From assembly GCA_963205315.1 (NCBI GenBank), contig CAUJIO010000041.1, forward strand, positions 1 through 64,000: a stretch of DNA of 64,000 nucleotides, written 5' to 3'. The notes below the pieces were generated by a model. The model worked only from the letters and a program-made list of their open reading frames with translations. It was not told the DNA's origin and did no database searches. Shown here in pieces: positions 34,241 to 47,248 of this stretch. Source of the stretch: Pseudomonadota bacterium (GTDB lineage Bacteria > Pseudomonadota > Alphaproteobacteria > Rhizobiales > Aestuariivirgaceae). Within the stretch, counting starts at the first letter, position 1. Each line of letters begins with the position of its first letter. The translations under genes were made by a program, and so were the position numbers.

Positions 34241-35407
34241 TCACAACCCGGTCTGGTGAGCGCGTGCGGTGAAGAAGATTCCTGACGGGCTCTGAGCCTC
34301 GATCTCGCCAATCTGCGCGAACGAGCGGGTATCGTAGATCAACACCTTGTTGGCGTCTCGCACAGAGATCCACACTTCCGCTCCGCGCGGTGCAAATTCC
34401 ATGTGCAGCACTGCGGGACCGGGCGTCAGGGTGTGCACCACCTGATGGGTGCGGCTGTCGACCACCTGCACTGTATCATTCAACGGCGTGGCGAAATTCA
34501 CCCAGACATAAGGGCTGGCCGGTTGGGCGATGATGAAGACCGGTTGACCATGTGTGGGCGTGCGGCCGGTCTGTTCCAATGTGCTGCGATCGACCCACAG
34601 CAGCTCATGCTGGCCGACCGCAGGAAGCACGAATTGCCCGTCGGTGAAGGCCCAACCCTGCAGGTGTGGCATCTTGTAGACGGGAAGATCGTCTTCGGTC
34701 TTGCCGTAGTCCTTCAGGAATCTTACAGGCTTTGGATCATCCGACCACAGATCGATGGCCGTCACGCCCTTCTCGCCGAAGAGGCCAACGAGATAAATGC
34801 GGCCGTCATCAGTCAGGACGCCATCAAATGGATTCTTTCCGACGTCCGCGAGTTTGGTCAGCTTCATGTCCGGCGTGGAAAAATCCGCGATCCACGTCTC
34901 GCCGGTGTCCCAGAGACTCCAGATGAAGCGGCGGCCCGGCACATCGGCCAGGCCGATGGTCTTTGCGCCTGCCGGAATGTCCGCCACCATGTCGAGCGTA
35001 TCGGCATCGAACACCCGAACGCCACCGGGCTCGTAGTTAGAGACTGCGATGAGCTTGCCATCGTCGGATATGGCACCGCCAATGGAGTTTCCGGCTTGCA
35101 CGACGCGCTTGGCAATCGATCGCGTCAGCATATCGACTTTGGTCAGGCCGCCATCGCGGCCGAAGACGAAGGCATAGCGCTCGTCGGGAGAGTAGGTGAG
35201 GCTGGCATGCGAAAGATCGCCCAATCCCTCAATGCGGCCGATGCTGGCGCGCTGGGAGCGGTCGATCACGAGAAGCGAAGCGTTGGCGCGTTCGACGACA
35301 AGGCCAAGGTCACCGGTGGCACAGCACGGCTCATCCGCGAGCGCCGGCGTCAGGCGGCCAACGGCCAGCAGCATCGTGGAGGCCAATAGTGAGCGGCGGC
35401 TAATCAT
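34241..35407 (-). CDS. nirF: NirF, periplasmic haem d1 biosynthesis protein
   Basis: 388 residues from ATG 35407 (MISRRSLLASTMLLAVG, a twin-arginine-like signal). The ATG overlaps the nirC stop (ATGA). The mature protein is a d1-type beta-propeller homologous to the NirS C-domain and begins GDLGLVVERANASLLVIDRSQRA. It has no CxxCH haem c site, which separates it from NirN and NirS. NirF acts on a late d1 precursor in the periplasm. Confidence 0.9.
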   Translation of the reverse strand: MISRRSLLASTMLLAVGRLTPALADEPCCATGDLGLVVERANASLLVIDRSQRASIGRIEGLGDLSHASLTYSPDERYAFVFGRDGGLTKVDMLTRSIAKRVVQAGNSIGGAISDDGKLIAVSNYEPGGVRVFDADTLDMVADIPAGAKTIGLADVPGRRFIWSLWDTGETWIADFSTPDMKLTKLADVGKNPFDGVLTDDGRIYLVGLFGEKGVTAIDLWSDDPKPVRFLKDYGKTEDDLPVYKMPHLQGWAFTDGQFVLPAVGQHELLWVDRSTLEQTGRTPTHGQPVFIIAQPASPYVWVNFATPLNDTVQVVDSRTHQVVHTLTPGPAVLHMEFAPRGAEVWISVRDANKVLIYDTRSFAQIGEIEAQSPSGIFFTARAHQTGL

Positions 35408-35712
35408 TGGTTTGTGCCTTTCTTCAAATAATTGGCCATCCACATTGCTTCATCAGCAGTGAGGAGCGGGCGCCAGGGCGGCATTGCAGTGCCGGGGACG
35501 CCGTCCAGGATGATGCCAGCCAGCGTTTCCGGATCCGCTGCCGCCAATGCCTCTGGCGTCAGGGGCCTTCCGAGACCACCCTTCATGGTAAGGCCATGGC
35601 ATGATCCACAGTCCTGCTTCAACATGTGTTCCAGTCGCTTGGCATCCTGAGCCCCAGCATCTCCGGCCGCAAGGCACAGAATCAGCATCAGACTCGCCAA
35701 GCGGCTAGGCAT
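35404..35712 (-). CDS. nirC: NirC, monohaem cytochrome c
   Basis: 102 residues from ATG 35712 (MPSRLASLMLILCLAAGDAGA, signal peptide). A longer frame runs antisense through nirE and is not homologous. Haem-binding CGSCH is at about 36-40, with a probable Met ligand in VPGTAMPPW. NirC is a small periplasmic cytochrome of nir operons, implicated in d1 maturation or as an electron donor. It overlaps nirE by 8 bp and nirF by 4 bp. Confidence 0.88.
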   Translation of the reverse strand: MPSRLASLMLILCLAAGDAGAQDAKRLEHMLKQDCGSCHGLTMKGGLGRPLTPEALAAADPETLAGIILDGVPGTAMPPWRPLLTADEAMWMANYLKKGTNQ

Positions 35713-36502
35713 GAATGTGCATCCGTAGCGGTTCGACGATGAGAGCCGTCGAAAGGTCTGCCTCCCGGCCGCGATAGAGCGACACAACGTGACCAATGAC
35801 GAAAAGGACTGGCGCTGGAAGATCAGCCAGAGCCACGTCGGCCGCAATGCAATCGAGCGTCGATACGAGACGGGTTTCACGCGGTGTCGTGGCGCTTGCG
35901 ACGGCCATGACAGGAAGCGTCTCCGGCAAGCCGTGTCTCATTAATTCGGTTGATATTTCGGCGATGTTGGCGGCACCCATATAAACGACGAGCGTCGTCT
36001 GTTCCGATGCGAGGCTGACCCAGTCGAGATCGAGTGACGCATCGCGGGCGCGGTGGCCGGTGACATAACGAACGCCGGTGGCAAGTCCGCGGTGTGTCAG
36101 CGGCACACCTGTCGAGGCGGCAACACCCTGAGCCGCAGTGATGCCAGGGATGTAACACACTTCGATGCCGGCATCGCGCAATTCCGCTGCCTCTTCGCTG
36201 CCACGCCCGAAGATGAGAGGATCGCCGCCCTTGAGACGCGCAACGGTGAGGCCCTGACCGGCGAGATCGACCAGAAGCTCGTTGATGACCTCCTGTGGCA
36301 CGGTGTGGAAGCCGGGCATCTTCCCAACATCGATCCGGCGCGTGCCTGGCGGAACCAGCGCCATGATCTCTGGCGAGACGAGGCGGTCAAAGACAACGAC
36401 ATCGGCAGATTGAATGATACGGAGGGCCTTCACCGTCAAAAGGTCGGGGTCACCCGGGCCTGCGCCGATGAGAATGACCTTGCCGTTTGCTCTGTCCTTC
36501 AT
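35705..36502 (-). CDS. nirE: NirE, SAM-dependent uroporphyrinogen-III methyltransferase
   Basis: 265 residues from ATG 36502, with AGGCAGG just upstream; a TTG six codons earlier is less likely. The CobA/SUMT signatures are VILIGAGPGDPDLLTVKALR (about 9-28), VARLKGGDPLIFGRGSEE (about 86-103) and YIPGITAAQGVAASTGVPLTHRG. It methylates uroporphyrinogen III to precorrin-2 for haem d1. It follows nirS after a 69-bp gap that contains a strong hairpin, so expression is probably lower than that of nirS. Confidence 0.92.
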   Translation of the reverse strand: MKDRANGKVILIGAGPGDPDLLTVKALRIIQSADVVVFDRLVSPEIMALVPPGTRRIDVGKMPGFHTVPQEVINELLVDLAGQGLTVARLKGGDPLIFGRGSEEAAELRDAGIEVCYIPGITAAQGVAASTGVPLTHRGLATGVRYVTGHRARDASLDLDWVSLASEQTTLVVYMGAANIAEISTELMRHGLPETLPVMAVASATTPRETRLVSTLDCIAADVALADLPAPVLFVIGHVVSLYRGREADLSTALIVEPLRMHIHA

Positions 36503-36538
36503 GTGAGGCCTGCCTGTCAAAAAGAAGACAAAAGAAGA

Positions 36539-36561
36539 GCGGGGAGTGTGACACTCCCCGC
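36539..36561 (-). terminator. Hairpin between nirS and nirE (attenuating terminator or mRNA stabiliser)
   Basis: An 11-bp perfect inverted repeat, GCGGGGAGTGT and ACACTCCCCGC, is separated by a single base; the effective loop is 3-5 nt. On the minus strand it follows the nirS stop by about 10 bp and is followed by a T-rich tract (TCTTCTTTTG). It should partly terminate transcription or protect the nirS transcript, so that abundant NirS is made relative to the biosynthetic enzymes. Confidence 0.75.
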
Positions 36562-36571
36562 TTATGTCGTG

Positions 36572-38446
<1,875 letters not shown>

Positions 38447-38461
38447 TTAACGGATTTTCCG

Positions 38462-40501
38462 ATGCGGTTTGCAACCATTCTTTCGGTGTTTCTTTGTCTA
38501 GCTGCATCCGTTGCGCGCGCAGGTGGTATCGAAGAGCCTGGAGTCATCGCGCCGGCTGCGCCGGACAACGCGATTGCCGCTGAACTCTTTGGAACGACCG
38601 CATCAGTGACCCTGCAACGGGTGGAGGCAGGCGCCCCAGGCTGGACGGCCAGCGCCGGCGGCAAGGTGATTGGCCACATTGGATCGACCTGGGAGATTGC
38701 CGGCTCGACCGGTTATTCCGGCCGGCCTCTCGATGTACTGGTAGCCGTCGGCATGGACGCCAAGATCGCTGGTGCCAGGCTCATGCGCCACAATGAGCCG
38801 GTGCTGACGCTCGGAATATCGGACGCCGACATCACGGCCTACGTGAACAAATTTGCCGGCGTCGATCTCGCGGCGCCACGCCCGGATGTGTTGAAACCGC
38901 AGGCTGACCTGCCAGACGTGATTTCACGCGCAACGGTGTCGACCGGTGTCATTCGCGACGGCATCCTGCGTACCGCGCGTACTCTGGCCATTGCGCGCGG
39001 GCTGATTGCCGAGGGCGGTGGTATCGACCGTGTGAGCTTCAAGCAACTCGACTGGGAAGGATTGCTCGCCGCGGGAGGCCTCACGCATGTGCGGTTCAGC
39101 ATGGATGATGCGGCCAAGGCGCTGGCGGGCGCTCAGGTTCCGGTGCCGGCAGGGGGAGGCGCATTCCTTGATCTCTACGCCGGCATTGCCGATCCGCCCA
39201 CGATCGGCCGAAACCTGCTGGGCCAGAAGGACTATGGCCAGGCCATCGCCGCTCTTGGTCCCGGCGAAACCGCCCTGGTGGTCATTTCGTCAGGATTGCA
39301 TTCTCATCGCGGTACGGACTGGAAGCAGACAGGTGAGTTCGAGCGGCTCTCAATCTTGCAGGGCACAACACGGTTCGTACCCAAGGTGGGAGACTATGTC
39401 TTCATCAAGGAACTGGAGATTGCCGGCGCACCGCCTGCAAAGGAGATCAGCCTGTTCCGGCTGCCGAAGGACATTGATGCAACCGAACCGTTGCGCGTCG
39501 AGGTGACGGCCACGCGGCCAGCGGAAGACGGCCAGAACGTCAACGCCGTCATTGCTCTGGACTACGTGTTGCCGGCCGCCTTCAAGCTTGCACCTCCGCC
39601 TGATCCCGAACCGCTGTGGCGCAGCATCTGGGCGGCCAAGCATGTGGAAAGCGGCATTGTCGTCGCCATGTTGACCGTGCTGACGCTGATTCTCTTCGCG
39701 CAGGACTGGATCACCCGGCGGCCCAGGCTATGGCGCGCGCTTCGGATCGGCTTTCTGTCGTTTACGCTATTTGTATTGGGTTGGGGGCTCAACGGCCAGT
39801 TGTCAGTGGTGCAAGTGGTCGCTTTTGTCCATTCACTCCTGATGCAATTCCGCTGGGAAACGTTCCTCATCGAGCCAGTCATCTTTTTGCTCTGGGGATT
39901 CGTTGCACTCGGACTTCTTTTCTGGGGCCGCGGCGTCTATTGCGGCTGGCTTTGTCCCTTTGGTGCGCTGCAGGAACTTGCCAACATGCTGGCGCAACGC
40001 TTCGGCATCAAGCAGATTGCCGTGCCGCAAGCCCTCCACGAGCGGCTGTGGGTGATCAAGTACACACTGTTTGTTGGCATTCTGGCACTGTCGTTCTATT
40101 CGATGCATGACGCTTTGGTCCTGGCCGAAGCTGAGCCGTTCAAGACCGCGATCTCGCTGCGGATGATCAGGCCGTGGCCCTTCGTTCTGTTTGTCGTCGC
40201 GATTCTCTTCGCCTCGCTGTTCATCGAGCGGTTCTATTGCCGCTATCTTTGCCCGCTCGGTGCAGGACTGGCCATTCCGGCCAAGCTGAAGATCTTCGAC
40301 TGGTTGAAGCGCCGTCCCCAATGCGGCCGTGAATGCAGGTTGTGCGAGACCAAGTGCACCGTCGGCGCCATCGACCCGCTCGGCCGGATCAACCCCAACG
40401 AATGTGTGCTGTGCCTGCGCTGCCAGGTCATCATGGGTGATTCCGCGATGTGCCCGGTGCTGAAGCGGCGGGCGCGCGCACCGGAAGGAGCCACACCGTG
40501 A
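38462..40501 (+). CDS. nirI: NirI/NosR family regulatory membrane flavoprotein
   Basis: 679 residues from ATG 38462 (MRFATILSVFLCLAASVARA, signal peptide). The same frame is open far upstream but there runs antisense to nirS. The N-terminal periplasmic FMN-binding-like domain contains ISRATVSTG at 154-162, where NosR has SGAT. Multiple transmembrane helices follow, with two NapH-like motifs (YCGWLCPFGA and YCRYLCPLGA), and a C-terminal ferredoxin-like region has CGRECRLCETKC and CVLCLRC. NirI is needed for nirS expression or activity in Paracoccus. The gene is divergent from nirS and coupled to nnrS by a GTGA overlap. Confidence 0.88.
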   Translation: MRFATILSVFLCLAASVARAGGIEEPGVIAPAAPDNAIAAELFGTTASVTLQRVEAGAPGWTASAGGKVIGHIGSTWEIAGSTGYSGRPLDVLVAVGMDAKIAGARLMRHNEPVLTLGISDADITAYVNKFAGVDLAAPRPDVLKPQADLPDVISRATVSTGVIRDGILRTARTLAIARGLIAEGGGIDRVSFKQLDWEGLLAAGGLTHVRFSMDDAAKALAGAQVPVPAGGGAFLDLYAGIADPPTIGRNLLGQKDYGQAIAALGPGETALVVISSGLHSHRGTDWKQTGEFERLSILQGTTRFVPKVGDYVFIKELEIAGAPPAKEISLFRLPKDIDATEPLRVEVTATRPAEDGQNVNAVIALDYVLPAAFKLAPPPDPEPLWRSIWAAKHVESGIVVAMLTVLTLILFAQDWITRRPRLWRALRIGFLSFTLFVLGWGLNGQLSVVQVVAFVHSLLMQFRWETFLIEPVIFLLWGFVALGLLFWGRGVYCGWLCPFGALQELANMLAQRFGIKQIAVPQALHERLWVIKYTLFVGILALSFYSMHDALVLAEAEPFKTAISLRMIRPWPFVLFVVAILFASLFIERFYCRYLCPLGAGLAIPAKLKIFDWLKRRPQCGRECRLCETKCTVGAIDPLGRINPNECVLCLRCQVIMGDSAMCPVLKRRARAPEGATP

Positions 40502-41694
40502 TTGCCGCTGTTTATCGGCTGCTCGGTGACGGTTACCGCGTTTTCTTCTTCGCTGCGGGCGTGCAGGCCGTCTTTGCGTTGGGGTTCTGGATTTTGTGGC
40601 TGGGCGTGCACTGGGCGGGTGGCATGTTCAGTGTATTGCCCTTCAGCATGGCGCCGCATATCTGGCATGCCCATGAACTGGTATTTGGCTACGGCGAAGC
40701 GGCTCTCGGCGGCTTCTTGCTCACGGCTGTTCCCAATTGGACCGGAGCCAAGGGCGCACGGCACATTTTCATCGCGACTGCCGCGGGCATCTGGCTTGCT
40801 GGCCGGCTGGCGATCTGGTTTTCGGCGTCGCTGCCGGCCTCCGCCGTCATGATCATCGATCTTGCATTTCTGCCCGTGCTGGCGCTCAAGATCGCCAGCC
40901 TGCTAGTGAAGCGTCCGAAACCGCAGAATGTGATGTTCCTGGCATTTCTGACGATCATCTGGGTGGCCAATCTCATGGTGCATCTGGAATGGATGGAAAT
41001 CACCAGTGACACGGCACTGACCGGCTTGCGCGGCGGACTGTATGGATTATGTACGATGATTGCGGTTCTGGGCGGCCGCGTGACGCCGGCATTCACGCGC
41101 AATGCCATGCAGCGTGAAGGTTTGACGGATCGTTTGCCGCGATCTTTCCAGGTGTTCGAGATTTCCGGCGTGGTCGCGGCCATCGCTGTTCCGCTTCTGG
41201 TGATGGCTGATGTTTCTGTGACGGCAACGGCGGCGGCCATGCTCGTTTCCGGCGTGCTGCAGGTGGCACGTGTGGCGGGATGGCGTCCCGGCTTCGCGGC
41301 ACGCCAGCCGATCCTGTGGTCGCTGCACTTGAGTTTCGCACTCGTTGGCGTCGGGCTGATACTAACAGGTCTTGCGCTCATAGGGATCGGCAGCGAAGTG
41401 GCGGCGCTGCATGTGACCGCCATTGGCGGCGTTGCGGGGATGACACTGGCCGTGATGAGCCGTGCCAGCCTGGGCCACAGCGGGAGGCCGCTCGTTGCGC
41501 CGTTCCCGCTGGCACTTGCCTATGGGCTGGTGCCGATTGCCGCGCTGTTCCGCTGGATGGCCTCGGGACTGGGAGTGAGCTGGTATTTCCCAGGCGTGTT
41601 TCTTGCCGGTGCCGCTTGGATTCTTGCTTTCATCCTGTATCTGGTCAGCCTGTGGCCTGCCTTCTGGTCCGCGCGCCTGCAGGGCAAGGAGTGA
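40498..41694 (+). CDS. nnrS: NnrS family haem-copper membrane protein
   Basis: 398 residues from a GTG at 40498, preceded by GGAAGGAG and overlapping the nirI stop. Twelve predicted transmembrane helices, with conserved histidines in SMAPHIWHAHELVFGYGEAALGGFLLTAVPNW and in MVHLEWMEIT. NnrS proteins protect against NO-related stress in denitrifiers and are regulated with nir and nor genes. The product is in the inner membrane. Confidence 0.9.
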   Translation: MIAAVYRLLGDGYRVFFFAAGVQAVFALGFWILWLGVHWAGGMFSVLPFSMAPHIWHAHELVFGYGEAALGGFLLTAVPNWTGAKGARHIFIATAAGIWLAGRLAIWFSASLPASAVMIIDLAFLPVLALKIASLLVKRPKPQNVMFLAFLTIIWVANLMVHLEWMEITSDTALTGLRGGLYGLCTMIAVLGGRVTPAFTRNAMQREGLTDRLPRSFQVFEISGVVAAIAVPLLVMADVSVTATAAAMLVSGVLQVARVAGWRPGFAARQPILWSLHLSFALVGVGLILTGLALIGIGSEVAALHVTAIGGVAGMTLAVMSRASLGHSGRPLVAPFPLALAYGLVPIAALFRWMASGLGVSWYFPGVFLAGAAWILAFILYLVSLWPAFWSARLQGKE

Positions 41695-41698
41695 GCCG

Positions 41699-42571
41699 AT
41701 GATTACGCGGAGACGGTTTCTGACAATTGGCGCGACGATGCTCTCAGCGCCGGCGCTCGCCTCCGAATCACAGGAGTGGACGGGGCGGGCGCTCGGGTCC
41801 GCCGCCAGGATCGTGTTATCCGGCGTTACGGCTGCCGCCGCGGTTCGCATCTTCGCCAAAGTGGAATCCTTGGTCAGGCAGGTCGAAGCGCAGTTCTCCT
41901 TGTATCAAGACTCCGAACTGGTGAGGCTCAACCGCAATGGCTGGCTCTCTCATCCGGACGCGAGCATGAGAGACATCTGCGATCTCGTCGACCGCATGCA
42001 TGAGGCGACGTCCGGCCTGTTTGATCCGACCATCCAGCCGCTGTGGCTGGCCATCGCCAAGGGCGAGGATTTAGCGAAAGCAGAAGCGCTGATCGGTTGG
42101 TCCCGTGTCCGCCACAGCCTTGCAGAAATCCGGCTGGACTATCGCATGCAGCTGACGTTCAACGGCATTGCGCAGGGCTATGCGGCTGACCGCGTGGCGG
42201 CACTCATGCGGGAAGAGGGCTTCAACAATGTCCTGGTCGACATGGGAGAGATCTCAGGCCTAGGAGAGCGGCCAGCAGGGGGCAGCTGGCAGGCCGAAAT
42301 CGTGCTTCCGGATGGCACGAGAGTCGCGAGTGCTTCACTCTCGAATCGTGCGCTTGCGACATCGTCGCCATCGGGAACATTGATCGGCCACGGCAGTCCG
42401 CACATCATCAATCCCCTCGGCGGTGCGCCGCGTTGGCAACTTGTCTCCATCTCTGCACCCGAAGCCGCGGTTGCCGATGCACTGTCGACGGCCTTCTGCC
42501 TGATGGATCGCCCGGCAATGGATCGTGCGTTGCAGTCTTTCCCGCATGCACGCATCGAAGCTCTCGTCTGA
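41699..42571 (+). CDS. ApbE-family FMN transferase (NirX/NosX)
   Basis: 290 residues from ATG 41699, just after the nnrS stop. The twin-arginine-like signal is ITRRRFLTIGATMLS. The ApbE domain has LYQDSELVRLNRNG, TFNGIAQGYAADRVAALMREEGFNNVLVDMGEI and LSNRALATSSPSG. ApbE transfers FMN to a Thr of partner proteins in the periplasm. Next to nirI it should flavinylate NirI, as NosX does for NosR. It is the last gene of the nirI-nnrS unit. Confidence 0.88.
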   Translation: MITRRRFLTIGATMLSAPALASESQEWTGRALGSAARIVLSGVTAAAAVRIFAKVESLVRQVEAQFSLYQDSELVRLNRNGWLSHPDASMRDICDLVDRMHEATSGLFDPTIQPLWLAIAKGEDLAKAEALIGWSRVRHSLAEIRLDYRMQLTFNGIAQGYAADRVAALMREEGFNNVLVDMGEISGLGERPAGGSWQAEIVLPDGTRVASASLSNRALATSSPSGTLIGHGSPHIINPLGGAPRWQLVSISAPEAAVADALSTAFCLMDRPAMDRALQSFPHARIEALV

Positions 42572-42589
42572 GACTCACATTCCCGATGA

Positions 42590-42603
42590 TTGACTTTCGT
42601 TAA
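42590..42603 (+). promoter_or_regulatory. FNR/DNR-type box upstream of norC
   Basis: TTGACTTTCGTTAA is a TTGAC-N4-GTCAA-like site with one mismatch in the right half, 66 bp upstream of the norC ATG. The spacing fits class II activation by a DNR/NNR regulator of norCBQD. GGGAAGGAG follows as the ribosome site before 42669. Confidence 0.65.
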
Positions 42604-42668
42604 GGCAGCGCCTCCCACCCGCGGCCACAAGGGCGGCCGTCGCAAATCTTTGGGAAGGAGAAAGCGCA

Positions 42669-43121
42669 ATGCGCGAAGTCATGACCAAGAGCATGGCCCG
42701 CAATATCTTCTATGGCGGGTCACTGTTCTTCATTGTCATATTTCTGGGGCTGGCCATCAACAGCCACTTGTACATCGTCTCCACCTCCACCGATGCCGCA
42801 ACGCTGACCCCAAGTGTCGAGGCGGGCAAACGGATATGGGAGCGCAAGGCCTGCGTTGATTGCCATACGATTCTCGGTGAAGGCGCCTATTTCGCACCTG
42901 AACTGGGCAACGTGATGAAGCGTTGGGCCGTGCAGGACGATCCGGTTGCAGCAACCGACATGCTCAAGAGCTGGATGCAGTCGATGCCAACGGGGACACC
43001 GGGGCGCCGGCAAATGCCAAGGTTCGATCTGACGGATGAAGAATACCGCAACCTCGCGGACTTCCTGCTGTGGTCCAACAAGATCCGCACGCAGAACTGG
43101 CCGCCGAATGACGCGGGCTGA
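42669..43121 (+). CDS. norC: Nitric oxide reductase subunit C (cytochrome c)
   Basis: 150 residues. One N-terminal transmembrane anchor (YGGSLFFIVIFLGLAINSHLYIV) is followed by CVDCH at about 58-62, with the Met ligand in RRQMPRFDLTDEEYRNLADFL. NorC passes electrons from soluble cytochrome c to NorB at the periplasmic face. It is 12 bp before norB. Confidence 0.95.
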   Translation: MREVMTKSMARNIFYGGSLFFIVIFLGLAINSHLYIVSTSTDAATLTPSVEAGKRIWERKACVDCHTILGEGAYFAPELGNVMKRWAVQDDPVAATDMLKSWMQSMPTGTPGRRQMPRFDLTDEEYRNLADFLLWSNKIRTQNWPPNDAG

Positions 43122-45319
<2,198 letters not shown>

Positions 45320-45330
45320 GGCCGGTTGCA

Positions 45331-47244
45331 ATGGCGCTCGACATCGAATTCTGGGAACCCGAGGAGTCGGTCGGCAAGATCTGGAACGTTCTCGCTGGCC
45401 GGCTTGATGCGCCGAAGGCGTTTGATGACCAGGCTGTTGCGCTGTCGGAGGTCGGGGGGCGCCTGTCCGTCCTGTTTCGCGGTCTTGGCGGCAGTCCCGC
45501 TGTCGAGATAAAGGCAGTTGGCGTCGAAACCTCGACGCACCGCCTGAGTTTTCTGCGCCGCCTTGGGACTCCTGTCGAACGGGTGCCGCGTGCCAGCTTC
45601 GACGGCGAGACGCTGCGCCTGCCGGAGCGTCTCGCGGAATATCCGGCGAGGGAGGCGAATGCCGCGCTCTATGTCTGGCTGTCGGCCTGTGCGGCCCATG
45701 CCGGCGCGGTGACTGACGACGATGATCCCTTGCGGGCCGATCTGGCGGCGATCGCAGCTGCGCAAGCCATGGTGGCCACAACGCTAGCGGATGCCCCGGG
45801 TTTTGCATCCCTTTATTCCGATCTCGGCGCGGCGCACTTGTCGCTGCGTCCGGTCCTGCAACTGCCTCCGGCAGAGGCCGCGGTCGAGGCGCTGATCCGG
45901 CACCATCTCGGCGATCCCGCGCCGCTTCCGGACCGCATGCCAATGGTGGCGCCGCGCGGTTACCGTCCGTTTCGGCCTGTGCCGCTGTGGCCCGATCTCA
46001 GGCGCGTCAGCGTTTCGGAACCGACGGCCGTCGAGACCCGTGCAACGGAAGGAACGCCGGAAGAGGGCGAGGGGTCCAAGTCGCACCGGGCCCGCCGCCG
46101 CAAGGCTGATCAGGCGGAGCGCAAGGACAGTTTCATCCTCCACAAGTTCGAGGCACTGCTGTCATGGGCCGAATTCATGAACCTCAACCGGCGCGTGGAG
46201 GATGATGATCAGGACGACGCAAAGAAGGCGGCCGACGACCAGGACGAGATTGGCCTGGGCCAGATTTCCAAGGCGCCCGCGACACGGCTCAAGTTGCATC
46301 TCGACCTGGCACCGGAGGATGTCGACCGCGAGGCGCTATCGGGCATTTCAACCTATCCCGAATGGGATGTGCGAACCAATGCCTATCTGCCCGCGCATGT
46401 GCGGGTGCTGACCTCCGACGCCGCGGCCGTCAGCGACGTGCTACCCTTGGCGCTTGATCCGCGCGCCATGACGCGCATCCGCGCGGTGAAGCGGCAATTC
46501 GAAGCCTTGCGCCCGGCACGGATATCAACCTCGGGCCATCGCGATGGCGATGAACTCGATACCGACCGGGCGGTGCGGGCCCAGGTGGACTTCATTGCAA
46601 CCGGGGAGGCTGACGAGCGCATCTGGCGGCAGACAAGGCCGCAGAAGCGCGACCTCGCGGTGTCCATCCTGCTCGATGTGTCCCGTTCAACCGAGTCGGC
46701 TGTGCCAGGCCATGGTCACGGCGGCCGCGCCGTCATTGATATCGAGCGCGAGGCGCTGACGGCGCTGGCCTGGGGACTTGATGCCTGCGGCGATGATTTT
46801 GCCATCCATGCTTTCTCATCGCTGAAGCGTGACCGCGTCTACGTGCAATGTGCCAAGCGTTTTGCCGAACCGATGAACGCTACGGTCGAAGCCCGAATCG
46901 CAGCGTTGAAGCCAGGCTTCTATACGCGGCTGGGGGCGGCCATCCGTCATGCCTCGGCCGACCTGTCGGGACAGGCGCGCAAGCGCCGTCTGCTTCTGGT
47001 GATCACCGACGGCAAGCCCAATGATCTTGATCATTATGAGGGCCGGCACGGCATCGAGGACAGCCGCATGGCGGTGCGCGAGGCGCGGCGCGCCGGTCAC
47101 GCGGTCTTTGGAATAACGGTGGATCGCGACGGAAAATCTTGGTTTCCCCGCATGTTCGGGCAGGGCGGATTTGCGCTGATTCCGCATCCGGACAAACTGA
47201 CACAAGCCCTGCCGGAGATTTACCGGCAGTTGGTGGGCGCCTGA
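45331..47244 (+). CDS. norD: NorD, VWA-domain NO reductase activation protein
   Basis: 637 residues. The long N-terminal region contains a charged, low-complexity stretch at about 230-320 (SKSHRARRRKADQAERKD, RRVEDDDQDDAKKAADDQDE). The C-terminal von Willebrand A domain starts near residue 445, with MIDAS motif LDVSRSTES and VITDGKPNDLDHYEG. It partners with NorQ in NorCB activation. It converges with the Crp/Fnr gene with only 4 bp between stops. norE and norF are not found after it. Confidence 0.93.
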   Translation: MALDIEFWEPEESVGKIWNVLAGRLDAPKAFDDQAVALSEVGGRLSVLFRGLGGSPAVEIKAVGVETSTHRLSFLRRLGTPVERVPRASFDGETLRLPERLAEYPAREANAALYVWLSACAAHAGAVTDDDDPLRADLAAIAAAQAMVATTLADAPGFASLYSDLGAAHLSLRPVLQLPPAEAAVEALIRHHLGDPAPLPDRMPMVAPRGYRPFRPVPLWPDLRRVSVSEPTAVETRATEGTPEEGEGSKSHRARRRKADQAERKDSFILHKFEALLSWAEFMNLNRRVEDDDQDDAKKAADDQDEIGLGQISKAPATRLKLHLDLAPEDVDREALSGISTYPEWDVRTNAYLPAHVRVLTSDAAAVSDVLPLALDPRAMTRIRAVKRQFEALRPARISTSGHRDGDELDTDRAVRAQVDFIATGEADERIWRQTRPQKRDLAVSILLDVSRSTESAVPGHGHGGRAVIDIEREALTALAWGLDACGDDFAIHAFSSLKRDRVYVQCAKRFAEPMNATVEARIAALKPGFYTRLGAAIRHASADLSGQARKRRLLLVITDGKPNDLDHYEGRHGIEDSRMAVREARRAGHAVFGITVDRDGKSWFPRMFGQGGFALIPHPDKLTQALPEIYRQLVGA

Positions 47245-47248
47245 GGCG

